From assembly GCA_001899315.1 (NCBI GenBank), contig MOYA01000001.1, forward strand, positions 1,254,272 through 1,318,271: 64,000 nt of DNA, read 5' to 3'. Source of the stretch: Candidatus Obscuribacter phosphatis. Lineage in GTDB: Bacteria > Cyanobacteriota > Vampirovibrionia > Obscuribacterales > Obscuribacteraceae. A program made the translations under genes and the position numbers. This document shows positions 8,291-17,201 of the stretch, in pieces. Within the stretch, counting starts at the first letter, position 1; the number at the start of each line of letters is the position of its first letter. The notes under the pieces are model-generated. The model searched no databases. It saw nothing but the letters and a program-made list of their open reading frames with translations, and was not told the origin of the DNA.

Positions 8291-9094
8291 TTACGCTGTT
8301 TGAACTTTTATTGGTGTACCGGCCAGTGGATGTCCAAATTCGTCGCTGGCGCTGCCCCCTCTTTTGAAGAGTTCCCAGTAGCGTCTTTCGTGACCGGAAG
8401 AGCCTGGGGCAAAAGCAAGATCGCCTTCCATAATATTGAAACTTCCCGTCGCCACTGTGGCCGTGGAAGTATGGGTGCCGACTGTTACTTTTAACCGGGT
8501 GCCGGGCGTCAAACTTTCTAGTTTGGCATCGCCGGCGCGCAAGGTGGTCTTGATATTGCCGAAAGAGTCTATATAACCAACCACTTCGGCGGGCTCTTGC
8601 GGCACGATTTCAGTGGCATGCATCTTGGCCTTGATGAAAGAAAAATCGCCTCTAGAGGCTTTTGAAACAGCAAGAGGGAAGAAATCGCGAGACCTGAATT
8701 GACTGCCGGCCTCCTCCACGTTTGTGCTCCAGATTTCGGTAATTTGGTCGCGCACAAAAGAGAGCGAATAGCCCGAATTGACTGCTAGTACTTGCACGCC
8801 ATTTTTTAGCTTGGCAAACAAGAGACCTTCGCCTTCGTTGCCCGGCCGGGCATCTTTCTTGTCTTTGCGCGGGGCACAGTTGGCAAAGACAAGCATATTT
8901 TTAGGACGCAATTCGCGATCGGCAAGGGCTAGTTGGGCGACGACAAAGCCAGTCGAGACAGTATCGAAAGGATGCACCGAAGTGGTATGAATGCGGGTGT
9001 CGTCATGCAACTTACAAGACAGTGCCGCCACAACCTCTGCCCAAGCCAGGTCACCCTGGGCGTAGTCACAGACTAGATGAATAAATGAACTCAT
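8291..9094 (-). CDS. SAM hydroxide adenosyltransferase-like protein (DUF62)
   Basis: Proteins of this family hydrolyse S-adenosylmethionine to adenosine and methionine; the fluorinases are relatives. The C-terminal barrel signature appears as GYIDSFGNIKTTL, and the N-terminal half shows HPFDTVSTGFVVAQLAL and LAVNSGYSLSFVRD in family positions. The usual early DFGxxDxYVG motif is altered to VCDYAQGDLAWAE, so this is a divergent member and its activity should be treated as provisional. The 267-residue length fits. ATG at 9094 has AGGAG upstream. It lies between a CheY-like gene and the MshEN-repeat gene on the same strand. Confidence 0.65.
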   Translation of the reverse strand: MSSFIHLVCDYAQGDLAWAEVVAALSCKLHDDTRIHTTSVHPFDTVSTGFVVAQLALADRELRPKNMLVFANCAPRKDKKDARPGNEGEGLLFAKLKNGVQVLAVNSGYSLSFVRDQITEIWSTNVEEAGSQFRSRDFFPLAVSKASRGDFSFIKAKMHATEIVPQEPAEVVGYIDSFGNIKTTLRAGDAKLESLTPGTRLKVTVGTHTSTATVATGSFNIMEGDLAFAPGSSGHERRYWELFKRGGSASDEFGHPLAGTPIKVQTA

Positions 9095-9128
9095 TTACAA
9101 AGAGTCTCCTTCCTATTTAGCAGTTGTT

Positions 9129-9485
9129 TCACCCAATTATTTTCTTTATTGCTTTAGACAGATCTTGCAATTGAAACGGTTTAGGCAAAAACTCTGTGGC
9201 ACCGGCTTCTAAACAGGCTTGTCTTTCTTGGGCGCTGGACATGCCTGAGAGAAACAATACCGGGGTGGTACCGCCGGCGCCTCGGTATCGGCGCAAGACT
9301 TCTATGCCGTTTAGATGGGGTAATTGCCAATCTAAAACTATCAAATCAAAATCATTGACTTGCAGTTGCTCCACCGCTTCCTGCCCGTCGGCGGCTGTCT
9401 CCACCATAAATTTTTCAAAGCCCAGCCAGTCTTGCACTGTTTCGCGCAAACTTTCATCGTCTTCAACCACAAGAATTTTTTTCAT
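9129..9485 (-). CDS. Single-domain response regulator (CheY-like receiver)
   Basis: A 118-residue receiver domain with all conserved residues: acidic pair VEDDES at the N-terminus, phospho-acceptor Asp in LIVLDWQLPHLNG, Ser/Thr in VLFLSGMS and Lys in FLPKPF. There is no output domain. It follows the multi-receiver GGDEF gene by 36 nt and probably shares its transcript, so it may act as a phosphate sink or an intermediate between the Hpt domain of that protein and another kinase. This pairing is inferred from context. Confidence 0.9.
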   Translation of the reverse strand: MKKILVVEDDESLRETVQDWLGFEKFMVETAADGQEAVEQLQVNDFDLIVLDWQLPHLNGIEVLRRYRGAGGTTPVLFLSGMSSAQERQACLEAGATEFLPKPFQLQDLSKAIKKIIG

Positions 9486-9521
9486 GCTCTTTAGTTTGGT
9501 CTCTTTAGTCTGAGATTTTGC

Positions 9522-11633
9522 CTAGGCGATAATGCAATTGCGTCCGGCTTCCTTTGCCCGATAGAGCTTTTCATCCGAGCGTCTGAGCAGGTCAGACAAG
9601 TCTTTGCTCTCAGCCGGATATTCCACTATGCCCGATGAGAATGAAATTGAAAAGCTTTCATCGCGGTCCCCCTTAAACTCTAGCTTGCTCAATTCTTCTA
9701 GGGCTCTCTGCAGGGCGCCACGGGCTGTATTTCTAGGAATATGGCGGAAGGCGACAATAAATTCTTCCCCGCCCCAGCGGCCTCTTATATCTTCCACTCT
9801 GAATCTTTTCTTGAGCAGCTGACCTAGGGCCGCTAATACTCGGTCGCCAGCCAAATGCCCATGGCTGTCGTTTATTTGCTTGAAATGGTCGACGTCGATC
9901 AAAGCCAAGCTAAAGATTAGTCCGTTTCTTTCGCTTTCCTGCACCATCTTATCCAGCTCTTCCATAAAGGCTCGTCTAATGGGCAGCCCGGTCAAAACAT
10001 CGAGGTTGGCTCTCTCTCTTAAAAGACGCGATCTTTCCAGTCTAACTTTTACCCTGGTCAAAAGTTCTACTTTGGCGATAGGCTTGGGCAAGTAATCGTC
10101 GGCACCAGATTCAAAGGCAGCCAGTCTGTTTTCTAAGCCGGTGGCGGCGGTTAAGACAATCACCGGCAGATCGTGATAGCGACTTTCGCCGCGAACCAGC
10201 CGACAAACATCATAGCCCGATAGCCCCGGCATATTCACGTCGAGCAAAAGTAAGTCAGGATGAAAGTCGTTCATCTCGGCAAGAATGCGGGCACCGCTTT
10301 CCACCACTTTCACCAACATGCCTTCTTGACCCAGTACCGAAGCCACCACATGCACGAAATCTTGATCGTCGTCGACCAACAAAATGCGCGGACGTCCGCC
10401 GCTGCGGGCGCTGAGCAAATAGTCGATAGCCTGACTGAGGTCGCCACCGCTCAAATGACCTTCTTGTCCGTCTGAGAGCATAAGGGCGGCACCGGCATGG
10501 GTGCTGTCTTCTAAGTCTTTCTCTTTTCTTTCCCCGGCTAAAAAGGCCACAGGCAGGCTTTCATACTGGGCAAGCGAGCGCAGTTCGCGCGCTAAATTGA
10601 GGGAGGGACCGGGTAATTTGATATCGATGTCTATTAGCACCGCATCAAGTGTCAGTCTTGCTGCCCGCTCCAGGGCCTCTTCGCGGTCAGAGACCTTTAG
10701 CACATGCACTTTCATACCGGCTCTGGTGCTCAGTACGCCACCACCGGCAAGCTCTGCCTTGCTGACCACCAAGACCCTCGCCGAGGCCGAATCATCGAAA
10801 ACATCAAAATTGTCTTGCGGTATGGGCGGTCCACTTACCGGCGGCAGGCTCATGTCGGTTTCAGGATCTATCTCTAGGGTCGAGAAAGCTCGTTTGTCTA
10901 CTTGGGCCGAAGGCGTGCCACCGAGAACGGTGGCATTGCTGCGCACCAGATCCACCATCAAATCAATTTCTTCCCAGGCCGCTTCGTTCTTTTCCAGGCG
11001 ATTGTCTTTGATGCTGGCCAGAGCTTTCTCAAGCGAGCCTGCCGATTCACCGAGCACGCCAAAGCCGCAACTAGAGGCGGTGCCCTTTAGATTATGAGCC
11101 AATCTAATTGCTTCCAAGAGCGAATATTGATCTTCCGGATTGGTTTTGGCTGTTTGTATGGCGGTATTCAATTTTTTGACGCGCTCGGGCAAGACCTTGA
11201 GATAATTGGCTTGCAGAGTTTTGAATATAGTTTCTTCTTGCTCGATATGAGAGGTAATCTTCTTTTCTTCTTGGAAGATACTTTCGATTTGGGCTCCTAA
11301 GAGTGAAGCCTTGAGGGGTCGGTGCACCACCATGTCCACTTTCAGGTCGCTGCGCAGCTGTTTGTATATAGCTGCATCATGCCAAACTTTAGAAACATAG
11401 ATGATGCTGATATTGCGGTTGCTTGCTCGCAGTTTTGAAATAAAAGAAATGCCGTCGATGTCTTCTAATTCGGCGCCGACTACAACAAGATCTATATTTT
11501 CTTGGGCGATTTTTGCCAGCCCGGCTTTGCCGGAAGCCAGACTTTCTACTTTATGTCCGCGGGCACTGAGCAAGGCATTGAGAAGCTCTTTTACCGAGTC
11601 TTCGATTTCTAAGTGCAGGATGGTTCGCGACAT
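9522..11633 (-). CDS. Diguanylate cyclase with three receiver-like domains and an Hpt domain
   Basis: Domain order over 703 residues: receiver 1 (about 4-120), Hpt (about 140-235), receiver 2 (about 285-400), receiver 3 (about 418-540), GGDEF (about 545-703). The Hpt carries His180 in LAHNLKGTASSCG. Receiver 3 is complete (VDDDQDF, LLLLDVNMPGLSG, YLPKPI). Receiver 1 has lost the phospho-Asp (VVVGAELEDIDG), and receiver 2 lacks the acidic pocket, so both look like pseudo-receivers. The cyclase has DVLTGLPIRRAF and GGEEF, with an RVED inhibitory I-site five residues before it. It should make cyclic di-GMP under phosphorelay control with product inhibition. ATG at 11633 lacks a clear ribosome site. 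Confidence 0.9.
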   Translation of the reverse strand: MSRTILHLEIEDSVKELLNALLSARGHKVESLASGKAGLAKIAQENIDLVVVGAELEDIDGISFISKLRASNRNISIIYVSKVWHDAAIYKQLRSDLKVDMVVHRPLKASLLGAQIESIFQEEKKITSHIEQEETIFKTLQANYLKVLPERVKKLNTAIQTAKTNPEDQYSLLEAIRLAHNLKGTASSCGFGVLGESAGSLEKALASIKDNRLEKNEAAWEEIDLMVDLVRSNATVLGGTPSAQVDKRAFSTLEIDPETDMSLPPVSGPPIPQDNFDVFDDSASARVLVVSKAELAGGGVLSTRAGMKVHVLKVSDREEALERAARLTLDAVLIDIDIKLPGPSLNLARELRSLAQYESLPVAFLAGERKEKDLEDSTHAGAALMLSDGQEGHLSGGDLSQAIDYLLSARSGGRPRILLVDDDQDFVHVVASVLGQEGMLVKVVESGARILAEMNDFHPDLLLLDVNMPGLSGYDVCRLVRGESRYHDLPVIVLTAATGLENRLAAFESGADDYLPKPIAKVELLTRVKVRLERSRLLRERANLDVLTGLPIRRAFMEELDKMVQESERNGLIFSLALIDVDHFKQINDSHGHLAGDRVLAALGQLLKKRFRVEDIRGRWGGEEFIVAFRHIPRNTARGALQRALEELSKLEFKGDRDESFSISFSSGIVEYPAESKDLSDLLRRSDEKLYRAKEAGRNCIIA

Positions 11634-11680
11634 TTATTGGGGCAGTTCTTATGTTTTAGATTTGAATTTATTCTGTTTTT

Positions 11681-11773
11681 CTATTTTGAGTTTTTTCTAT
11701 TTTGAGTTTCTTCTATTCTGACTTTCTTCTATTTTTAGTTTTTTGCTTTGCTTTTTTCTATTCTGGATTTTTT
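11681..11773. repeat. 16-bp-period T-rich tandem repeat
   Basis: Four consecutive exact 16-bp units with consensus CTATTTTGAGTTTTTT start at 11681, 11697, 11713 and 11729. After a 13-bp degenerate segment, a fifth (CTATTCTGGATTTTTT) starts at 11758 and overlaps the last codons and stop of msrB. On the minus strand the array is A-rich and lies between msrB and the GGDEF gene. Confidence 0.8.
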
Positions 11774-12162
11774 TCAAATTTGAGTGAGAGTGAATTGATG
11801 CAATACCGCAGACCAGTGGGTCTTGGTCCATCGGGAAAGAGATGACCAAGATGGGCGCCGCATTGGGTACAGGTGACCTCTACTCGGCGCATGCCATAAC
11901 TTAGGTCTTCGTGTTCGTCTATCAACGCACCTTGCGCTGGTTTATAAAAACTGGGCCAGCCGCTGCCTGAGTCATACTTACAGCTGGAATCAAAGAGGGG
12001 GGCGCCGCAACAAACACAGTTGTAAAGCCCAGGCTCATGATTATTCCAATATCTGCCGGTGAAGGCTCGCTCGGTGCCTTTCTCTCTAGCCACATGATAT
12101 TCTTCGGCGCTTAAGACCTGGCGCCAATGTTCTTCATCGAATTTCTTTTCTTGACCGGACAA
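11758..12162 (-). CDS. msrB: Peptide-methionine (R)-S-oxide reductase
   Basis: Repairs R-methionine sulfoxide in proteins using thioredoxin. All hallmarks are present in 134 residues: zinc CxxC pairs in [10 protein letters not shown] and [21 protein letters not shown], and the catalytic Cys in RYCINSLSL. The start is TTG at 12162, preceded by GAGG at a 7-nt spacing. An in-frame TGA lies just upstream and no ATG is available before the conserved [10 protein letters not shown], so the TTG is well supported. There is no MsrA fusion. It follows the 456-residue kinase gene on the same strand by about 70 bp. The C-terminal codons run into a 16-bp repeat array. Confidence 0.95.
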   Translation of the reverse strand: MSGQEKKFDEEHWRQVLSAEEYHVAREKGTERAFTGRYWNNHEPGLYNCVCCGAPLFDSSCKYDSGSGWPSFYKPAQGALIDEHEDLSYGMRRVEVTCTQCGAHLGHLFPDGPRPTGLRYCINSLSLKFEKNPE

Positions 12163-12235
12163 TTGCTTGCCTCACATTGCTAGGTGGCGCTTAAAATCTG
12201 GTCAATAGTATATCTGAAATGACTGAAAATCTAAA

Positions 12236-13606
12236 TCAAGAGGTTGTCTTGATAATCTCTAGTCTGGCTCTGGCTACGGCGGCACTGGCTATACGTCCTT
12301 CGGGCAAGGTGAGGTCATATACCAGTTTGGCCAGAGCCGGCGAAACTGCTACTTTCTCGGCCGGATCGGATACGCTTAGTGCAAGCGGATCTTCGCCGGT
12401 CAAAAGATAATAGAGCGTGCCTCCCATGGCATAAAGATCGCTCTGTGGCGAAGCTTTGCCTCTGAACTGTTCGGGGGCGATATAGGCATGTTTGCCGACA
12501 AAGGTGCCGGTGGCATTGCCGATGAATTCATTGGCGGCGCCAAAATCAATAGCCACTAGTTTGCCGTCGTTTTGTAAGACCAGATTGTCAGGTGTGAAAT
12601 CGCGATGAATCACCGGCGGCTCTTGGCTATGCAGGTAAACCAAAATATCAGCCATCTGCAAAGCCAAATCAAGCACCAAAGACTCGCGCAACTTGCCGTG
12701 TTGTTTGACGTATTGTCTGAGATCTGGTCCGGTGACGCTTTCCAATAGCAGATAAGAGCGGCCGCCCTCACTGAAAAAATCCAGCACTTTCACTATCTTG
12801 TCAAAATCAAGCTTCATGAGCAGTCGCGCTTCGCGGGCGAACATCTCTTTCGCTTTTTCTTTCAGTTCGCTTTCGTAAGACTCAGGTATGACTGATTCTT
12901 TGAGAACCACCAGTTTGCCCTGCTTGGTACTGGCTAGATAGACTGCCGAAAGTCCGCCTGAGGCAAGGGCTCTTTCAATTCTAATTGAGCCTTCGCGCAC
13001 GCTCACGCCGGCTTCTAGGGGCATAAATGCCGCCGGCCGAAATCGGCGCTTCAATTCATCTTCCCAGATATCGGTATAGGAAAATTCGCTCTCGCTGCTC
13101 AATCCGGCGTTCAAGCGCTTGAGAGTCTGGCTTAGCTCTTCTAAACTGGCATCTTTCTCCCCGGGCATAAAGAGCTGAATAGTGACAAGCAGCTTTTCAG
13201 TCTGGTTGCCATCAAGGCGATCTAGAGGCACCTTTATCGTCGGTAGATCTTTGGTCAAAGGCAAAAACACAACTTCTTTGGCCGTTCCTTCGCCAGATAC
13301 AAAGGCTCGGGCAATTTGATCCCAACCGAGATAACTGCCTTTCAGACGACCGCGGGATAGATCTGACGGCATTTCTATGCCGCGTTTGTCCATGAGTATT
13401 TGCCTGGTCGAAAGTGTTTTCAATAGAGTCAAGAAGACTAAGGGAACAAGGGCGAAGAGAACAGTCATCAAAATTGAAATGCCGGCGCAGAAAATCGCCC
13501 CTAGAATCGGCAATATCGACCAGAGTGGGAAGTTAGATTTGATGAGGGTGGCAGCACCCTCTTTCACTGGATCTTGATAATCTAGTTTGATGCAGAGTTC
13601 AGCCAC
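12236..13606 (-). CDS. Membrane Ser/Thr protein kinase (456 residues)
   Basis: An N-terminal hydrophobic hairpin (WSILPILGAIFCAGISILMT and the following ALVPLVFL segment) is followed by a roughly 140-residue cytoplasmic region and then a C-terminal kinase domain. Kinase motifs are ASGGLSAVYLAS, VVLKE, IHRDFTPDN, IDFGAANE and APEQFRGKASPQSDLYAMG. All catalytic residues are kept. The start is GTG at 13606, overlapping the end of the 709-residue kinase gene by 8 nt, so the two are probably translated together. The shared FTPDN and xIPxxY features and the same membrane-then-kinase layout point to a duplication. Confidence 0.88.
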   Translation of the reverse strand: MAELCIKLDYQDPVKEGAATLIKSNFPLWSILPILGAIFCAGISILMTVLFALVPLVFLTLLKTLSTRQILMDKRGIEMPSDLSRGRLKGSYLGWDQIARAFVSGEGTAKEVVFLPLTKDLPTIKVPLDRLDGNQTEKLLVTIQLFMPGEKDASLEELSQTLKRLNAGLSSESEFSYTDIWEDELKRRFRPAAFMPLEAGVSVREGSIRIERALASGGLSAVYLASTKQGKLVVLKESVIPESYESELKEKAKEMFAREARLLMKLDFDKIVKVLDFFSEGGRSYLLLESVTGPDLRQYVKQHGKLRESLVLDLALQMADILVYLHSQEPPVIHRDFTPDNLVLQNDGKLVAIDFGAANEFIGNATGTFVGKHAYIAPEQFRGKASPQSDLYAMGGTLYYLLTGEDPLALSVSDPAEKVAVSPALAKLVYDLTLPEGRIASAAVARARLEIIKTTS

Positions 13607-15728
13607 TAAACACCTGCTTCTTCAGATCGCCGGCGATATTTATTACAAATGACTCTTCCATGTCCAGCTCTATCTCGCTGAGACGCTCTCTTATCTGTGC
13701 TGCACTGGCCGGTCTTTCGGAAGGAATTTGGCTAGTGCACTCTTCAATTAGCTGATTGAGACTTTGATTGATTGCAATTCCTTTTTCGCTTGGGTTTGAT
13801 TGCGTTATAGGCTCGGGGTCGATGCCGGTAAGCAGAAAAAAGAGAGTAGAAGCCATGGCGTAGATATCGCTGCGATTCTCGGCATAACCTCTGAACTGCT
13901 CGGCCGGCACATAAGAATGTTTGCCTACTATGGTGCCTGTCACGCCTTCTCGATTTTCTGTGGCTACGGCAAAATCGATTAGTTTGAGCGAACCATCGGG
14001 CGCGATGATTATATTGTCGGGTGTGAAATCTCGGTGTATCACTTGCCTGCTATGCAAAGCCTCGAGTATGTCGCACATAATTAGAGCCAGTCGTACTACC
14101 TCGGCTTGGGGCAGCGGACCTCGTTCTTTCACATACTGCCTGAGATTTTTTCCTTCGATATATTCAAGAACGATATAGGTTCTTCTATCTTCTAGAAAAA
14201 AACCATGACATTGCACCACTAGATCGCTCTTGATTGACGCCAAAATCTCAGTTTCTTTCTTGATTTTTTCGAGGGTCTCGTATTCGGCGGGGCGGTCTAG
14301 ATAGGGCGGAATAATTGTTTCTTTGAGGACCACCTTTTTGACTTTGCCGCTCGCCAGCTCTTCGCGGTCGAGGGCTTGATAGGCTGTTCCTTCGCCGCCT
14401 ATACCGATTTTGTCGATTATCTGATAGCGACCTTCTTGCAAGAGGGCACCCTCGCGAAGTGGCTCGATATTTTTTCTGATATTGCCGTCCGAAAGACTTT
14501 GCAGCCAAAGATCTGTATAAGATTTCTCCGCGCCACTCTTTAGTGTTTCAGTCACTTCAAGAGAGAGTGTGCTTGGCGGGGCAAATTCTTGAAAGGCTTT
14601 CAATAATTTATCTCGATCGCTAGGTGCCACCGCCCCTAGTTCTATAACTTCTTCTTTCTTCCTTTCGCCAAAAAATGTTGAAATGCGCGAAGTGAGCTTG
14701 ATCTTCCATTTGTCCGGGCTGGCCGATCTAGTGCCTCCCACCAGTTCTACTTTTTTTAGATAGTCGAAGTTGACTCTGCCTCTTTCCTCAGACCACAGTT
14801 CTGCCATGAAGTCTGCTTCCACTCCCTGGCGATTGACCGTAATTGTATTAGTGCTGTAGATGACCTTGAATAGGTAATAGATCAAAAGAGCCAGCCCCGC
14901 CCAAATCATATAGGCAAAAAGGCGCCCAATTCCTGAATTGTCACAGATGGTCTGAAATGTGAAACTATAAGATTGCAGACAGAAGAGAAAGGACGAGAGC
15001 AATTCATAGAAAAGTCTGTTGCCTTGCACATCGCTCCAATTGCGCAGGGCATTGAACAAAGCTAAAGCCGAGGTCAGCCAGATTGGTGTTGCTATAACCA
15101 AGGTGCCGAGCGGACCTAGAGATTGCAGCCAGAAATTGGCGGCACTTTTGAGCTGGGCTGGAAAGTCGCGGATGAAGCCATGCAGTTTATAGGGCAGGAC
15201 CAATTCGTTTGGATTAGTGAGCTTATCTTGCTTCAGGGGTCTAAGGTTTTGCAAGGCTTCTTCGATGCGCGGCTCGATGGGTAGACCCGAGACCCTCCGA
15301 GAGAGAATTTCAATTAGCTTCTCAGAGTTCTCGGCGCCGAGATTGGCAAGTTCTAGTTTGAGATTGTTTTTGTTGCCTGGTCCAAAGTGCAGAATGATAG
15401 TGCCGTCTGTGTAGTCATATTTGTTGATGGGCACGCTGATTTTTTGCAGATCTGCTATTTCATAGCTTTTATAACCGACTTTGATCATGCCATCATCGAT
15501 TACTAGATGCCTGGAAGCCAGGTTGGCTAAGAATCGGTAAAAGAAAAAGGCAAGATAGGTGATAAATAGACTTAGTCTTGTACTGAGCGGCTGATTGTAA
15601 GAAAAGGCGCCCAGCACAAGTAATGAGACCTGGGCATAAATCGGCAAAAGAAATACCGACCGCCAGGACAAACTCATATTTGCCATGGGAGAAGCAATCG
15701 GAAACTTGAGCTGCTTTTTCTTTGCCAT
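13599..15728 (-). CDS. Membrane Ser/Thr protein kinase with DFA in place of DFG (709 residues)
   Basis: The N-terminal 350 residues hold several hydrophobic segments, for example VFLLPIYAQVSLLVLGAFSY, LGTLVIATPIWLTSALALF and LFAYMIWAGLALLIYYLFKV, interleaved with PH-like soluble stretches. The C-terminal kinase has GIGGEGTAYQALD, VVLKE, IHRDFTPDN and PAEQFRGYAENRSDIYAMA. The magnesium-binding motif reads LIDFAVAT, that is DFA rather than DFG. The Asp is kept, so activity is possible but regulation of the loop may differ. AGGAG lies six bases before ATG 15728. It is followed by the 456-residue kinase with an 8-nt overlap, and HtrA is 55 bp upstream on the same strand, suggesting an envelope-stress signalling unit (inference). 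Confidence 0.87.
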   Translation of the reverse strand: MAKKKQLKFPIASPMANMSLSWRSVFLLPIYAQVSLLVLGAFSYNQPLSTRLSLFITYLAFFFYRFLANLASRHLVIDDGMIKVGYKSYEIADLQKISVPINKYDYTDGTIILHFGPGNKNNLKLELANLGAENSEKLIEILSRRVSGLPIEPRIEEALQNLRPLKQDKLTNPNELVLPYKLHGFIRDFPAQLKSAANFWLQSLGPLGTLVIATPIWLTSALALFNALRNWSDVQGNRLFYELLSSFLFCLQSYSFTFQTICDNSGIGRLFAYMIWAGLALLIYYLFKVIYSTNTITVNRQGVEADFMAELWSEERGRVNFDYLKKVELVGGTRSASPDKWKIKLTSRISTFFGERKKEEVIELGAVAPSDRDKLLKAFQEFAPPSTLSLEVTETLKSGAEKSYTDLWLQSLSDGNIRKNIEPLREGALLQEGRYQIIDKIGIGGEGTAYQALDREELASGKVKKVVLKETIIPPYLDRPAEYETLEKIKKETEILASIKSDLVVQCHGFFLEDRRTYIVLEYIEGKNLRQYVKERGPLPQAEVVRLALIMCDILEALHSRQVIHRDFTPDNIIIAPDGSLKLIDFAVATENREGVTGTIVGKHSYVPAEQFRGYAENRSDIYAMASTLFFLLTGIDPEPITQSNPSEKGIAINQSLNQLIEECTSQIPSERPASAAQIRERLSEIELDMEESFVINIAGDLKKQVFSG

Positions 15729-15782
15729 CGAAAACTCCTGGTCTTCTATACCCAGAAATCGATGAGCAATGTTCGCAATTGG

Positions 15783-17045
15783 CTATTGGGCTTTGAATTC
15801 GCCTAGTTTGACTTTGATTGATGTAAGCGAACCCTGTCTGAGCACGGCTATGCGGACGATATCGCCCGTTTTCTTGCTCTTAACAAAGGCTCTTACATCT
15901 TCCGGATCTTTCACCGGCTGACCGTCTATAGAAGTAATCACATCCTGAATTTGCAGTCCGCCTTCTTCGGCTGGGCTGCCCTGCCCGACCTGAGCAACTA
16001 GGGCGCCTTTGGTGTTGGGCGGCAGTCCCAGAGCCTGAGCCATTGCTTCGTCCATGATTTGCATCTTTATGCCGAGATAAGGGCGCGAGACATGTCCTTG
16101 CTCTATCAGCTGTTTAGAGACTTCCGAGAATACTTCAGACGGTATGGCGAAGCCTATGTTCTGCCCGTCGCCTCTGATAGCGACGTTGACCCCCACCACT
16201 TCGCCCTTGATGTTGAGCAGTGGACCACCTGAATTTCCTGGATTAATGGCGGCATCGGTCTGAATAAGATTGGAAATTGGTTTGTTCTCGGCATCGATTG
16301 ACCGACCAAGAGCCGAGATAATGCCCAGGGTGACCGTGTGGTCAAAGCCTAGGGGGCTGCCGATAGCGATGGCAAAGTCTCCCGGTCTAAGTGACTTGCT
16401 TTCACCTATTTTTGAGACAGGCAGACCTTTGGCATCTATTTTGACCACGGCCAGGTCGGTAAAGGGATCTCTGCCTATAACTTTGCCGTCGAAAGTGCGC
16501 TTGTCTTGCAGCGAAACCTTGATTTGCTGGGCATTACCGACCACATGGTTGTTGGTCAAGATATAGCCGTCTTCTCTGATGATAAGCCCCGAGCCAACCC
16601 CGCGCCGCTTCTGCAATATGGGCTGGGGGACCATTTCACCGCCCCCGAAGCCAAAAAAGTCTAAGGGCGAGAAAGTCTCGGCAAAGTATGGCAACTGCAC
16701 CACTGTCATAGTGTCGATATTAACCACAGCTTTACCGGCGCTGTCGGCAATATTGGCTATGGTTTCGACGCCGAGGGCGCCGACGCTTGCCGCCGAAAGA
16801 GCGGCACTACCGCCGGTCGAGAGAGCGGCTGCGCTAGAGTCGCCCGCCGACGCCCCTGCCGGAGCCCCCACCTGCGAGTTCTTTCCTACCAAGTAGGCAC
16901 CGGTGACGCTCCCTCCAAAGACTAAGCCCAGCGCCAATCCGATTGTCAAAGACGACGCTTCAAGTTTTCCCTGTAGGGACCTCCGGGACTTTATCGACTT
17001 CAGGGATTTTATTGACTTCAGGGACTTTATTGACCTCAGGGACAT
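15783..17045 (-). CDS. HtrA/DegP-type serine protease with one PDZ domain
   Basis: An envelope protease or chaperone. Counting from ATG 17045, the catalytic triad is His167 (ILTNNHVVG), Asp197 (DPFTDLAVVK) and Ser272 (INPGNSGGPL). A single C-terminal PDZ domain follows (GALVAQVGQGSPAEEGGLQI). The N-terminus has a basic stretch of tandem SLKSIK hexapeptides encoded by 18-bp repeats, then one hydrophobic anchor (LTIGLALGLVFGGSVTGAYL) and an Ala/Gly/Ser linker. GGAGG sits five bases before ATG 17045, which I prefer to the TTG four codons upstream. The family is known for misfolded-protein control; placement with two membrane kinases suggests but does not prove joint regulation. Confidence 0.93.
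   Translation of the reverse strand: MSLRSIKSLKSIKSLKSIKSRRSLQGKLEASSLTIGLALGLVFGGSVTGAYLVGKNSQVGAPAGASAGDSSAAALSTGGSAALSAASVGALGVETIANIADSAGKAVVNIDTMTVVQLPYFAETFSPLDFFGFGGGEMVPQPILQKRRGVGSGLIIREDGYILTNNHVVGNAQQIKVSLQDKRTFDGKVIGRDPFTDLAVVKIDAKGLPVSKIGESKSLRPGDFAIAIGSPLGFDHTVTLGIISALGRSIDAENKPISNLIQTDAAINPGNSGGPLLNIKGEVVGVNVAIRGDGQNIGFAIPSEVFSEVSKQLIEQGHVSRPYLGIKMQIMDEAMAQALGLPPNTKGALVAQVGQGSPAEEGGLQIQDVITSIDGQPVKDPEDVRAFVKSKKTGDIVRIAVLRQGSLTSIKVKLGEFKAQ
16983..17045. repeat. 18-bp in-frame tandem repeat in the HtrA N-terminus
   Basis: Three near-identical 18-bp units (TTTATTGACTTCAGGGAC on the plus strand) encode repeated Ser-Ile-Lys-Ser-Leu-Lys hexapeptides just before the membrane anchor. 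The copy number could change without shifting the frame. Confidence 0.75.
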
Positions 17046-17084
17046 CTGTGCCTCCAAATAGTCTGGTAATTAGACCTAAAGTTC

Positions 17085-17090
17085 ATTATA
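17085..17090 (-). promoter_or_regulatory. Probable -10 element of the htrA gene
   Basis: Read on the minus strand the hexamer is a perfect TATAAT, 40 bp before ATG 17045. No good -35 is seen at 17 or 18 bp, so an alternative sigma factor or an activator may be needed. Confidence 0.4.
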
Positions 17091-17201
17091 TTGACCATGG
17101 AAACTGACGCTTTTGCCATACAGCTTTGCTTTATCTTTCTTTGGAAAAGTTTCTTCTTTGCGAATTCCTAGCAGGCTTCTCATTTTTACCTCTTGCCAAG
17201 T

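Noticed and set aside
17046..17057. TTG start for HtrA
   Set aside because: GGAGG is inside this stretch and is ideally spaced for ATG 17045.
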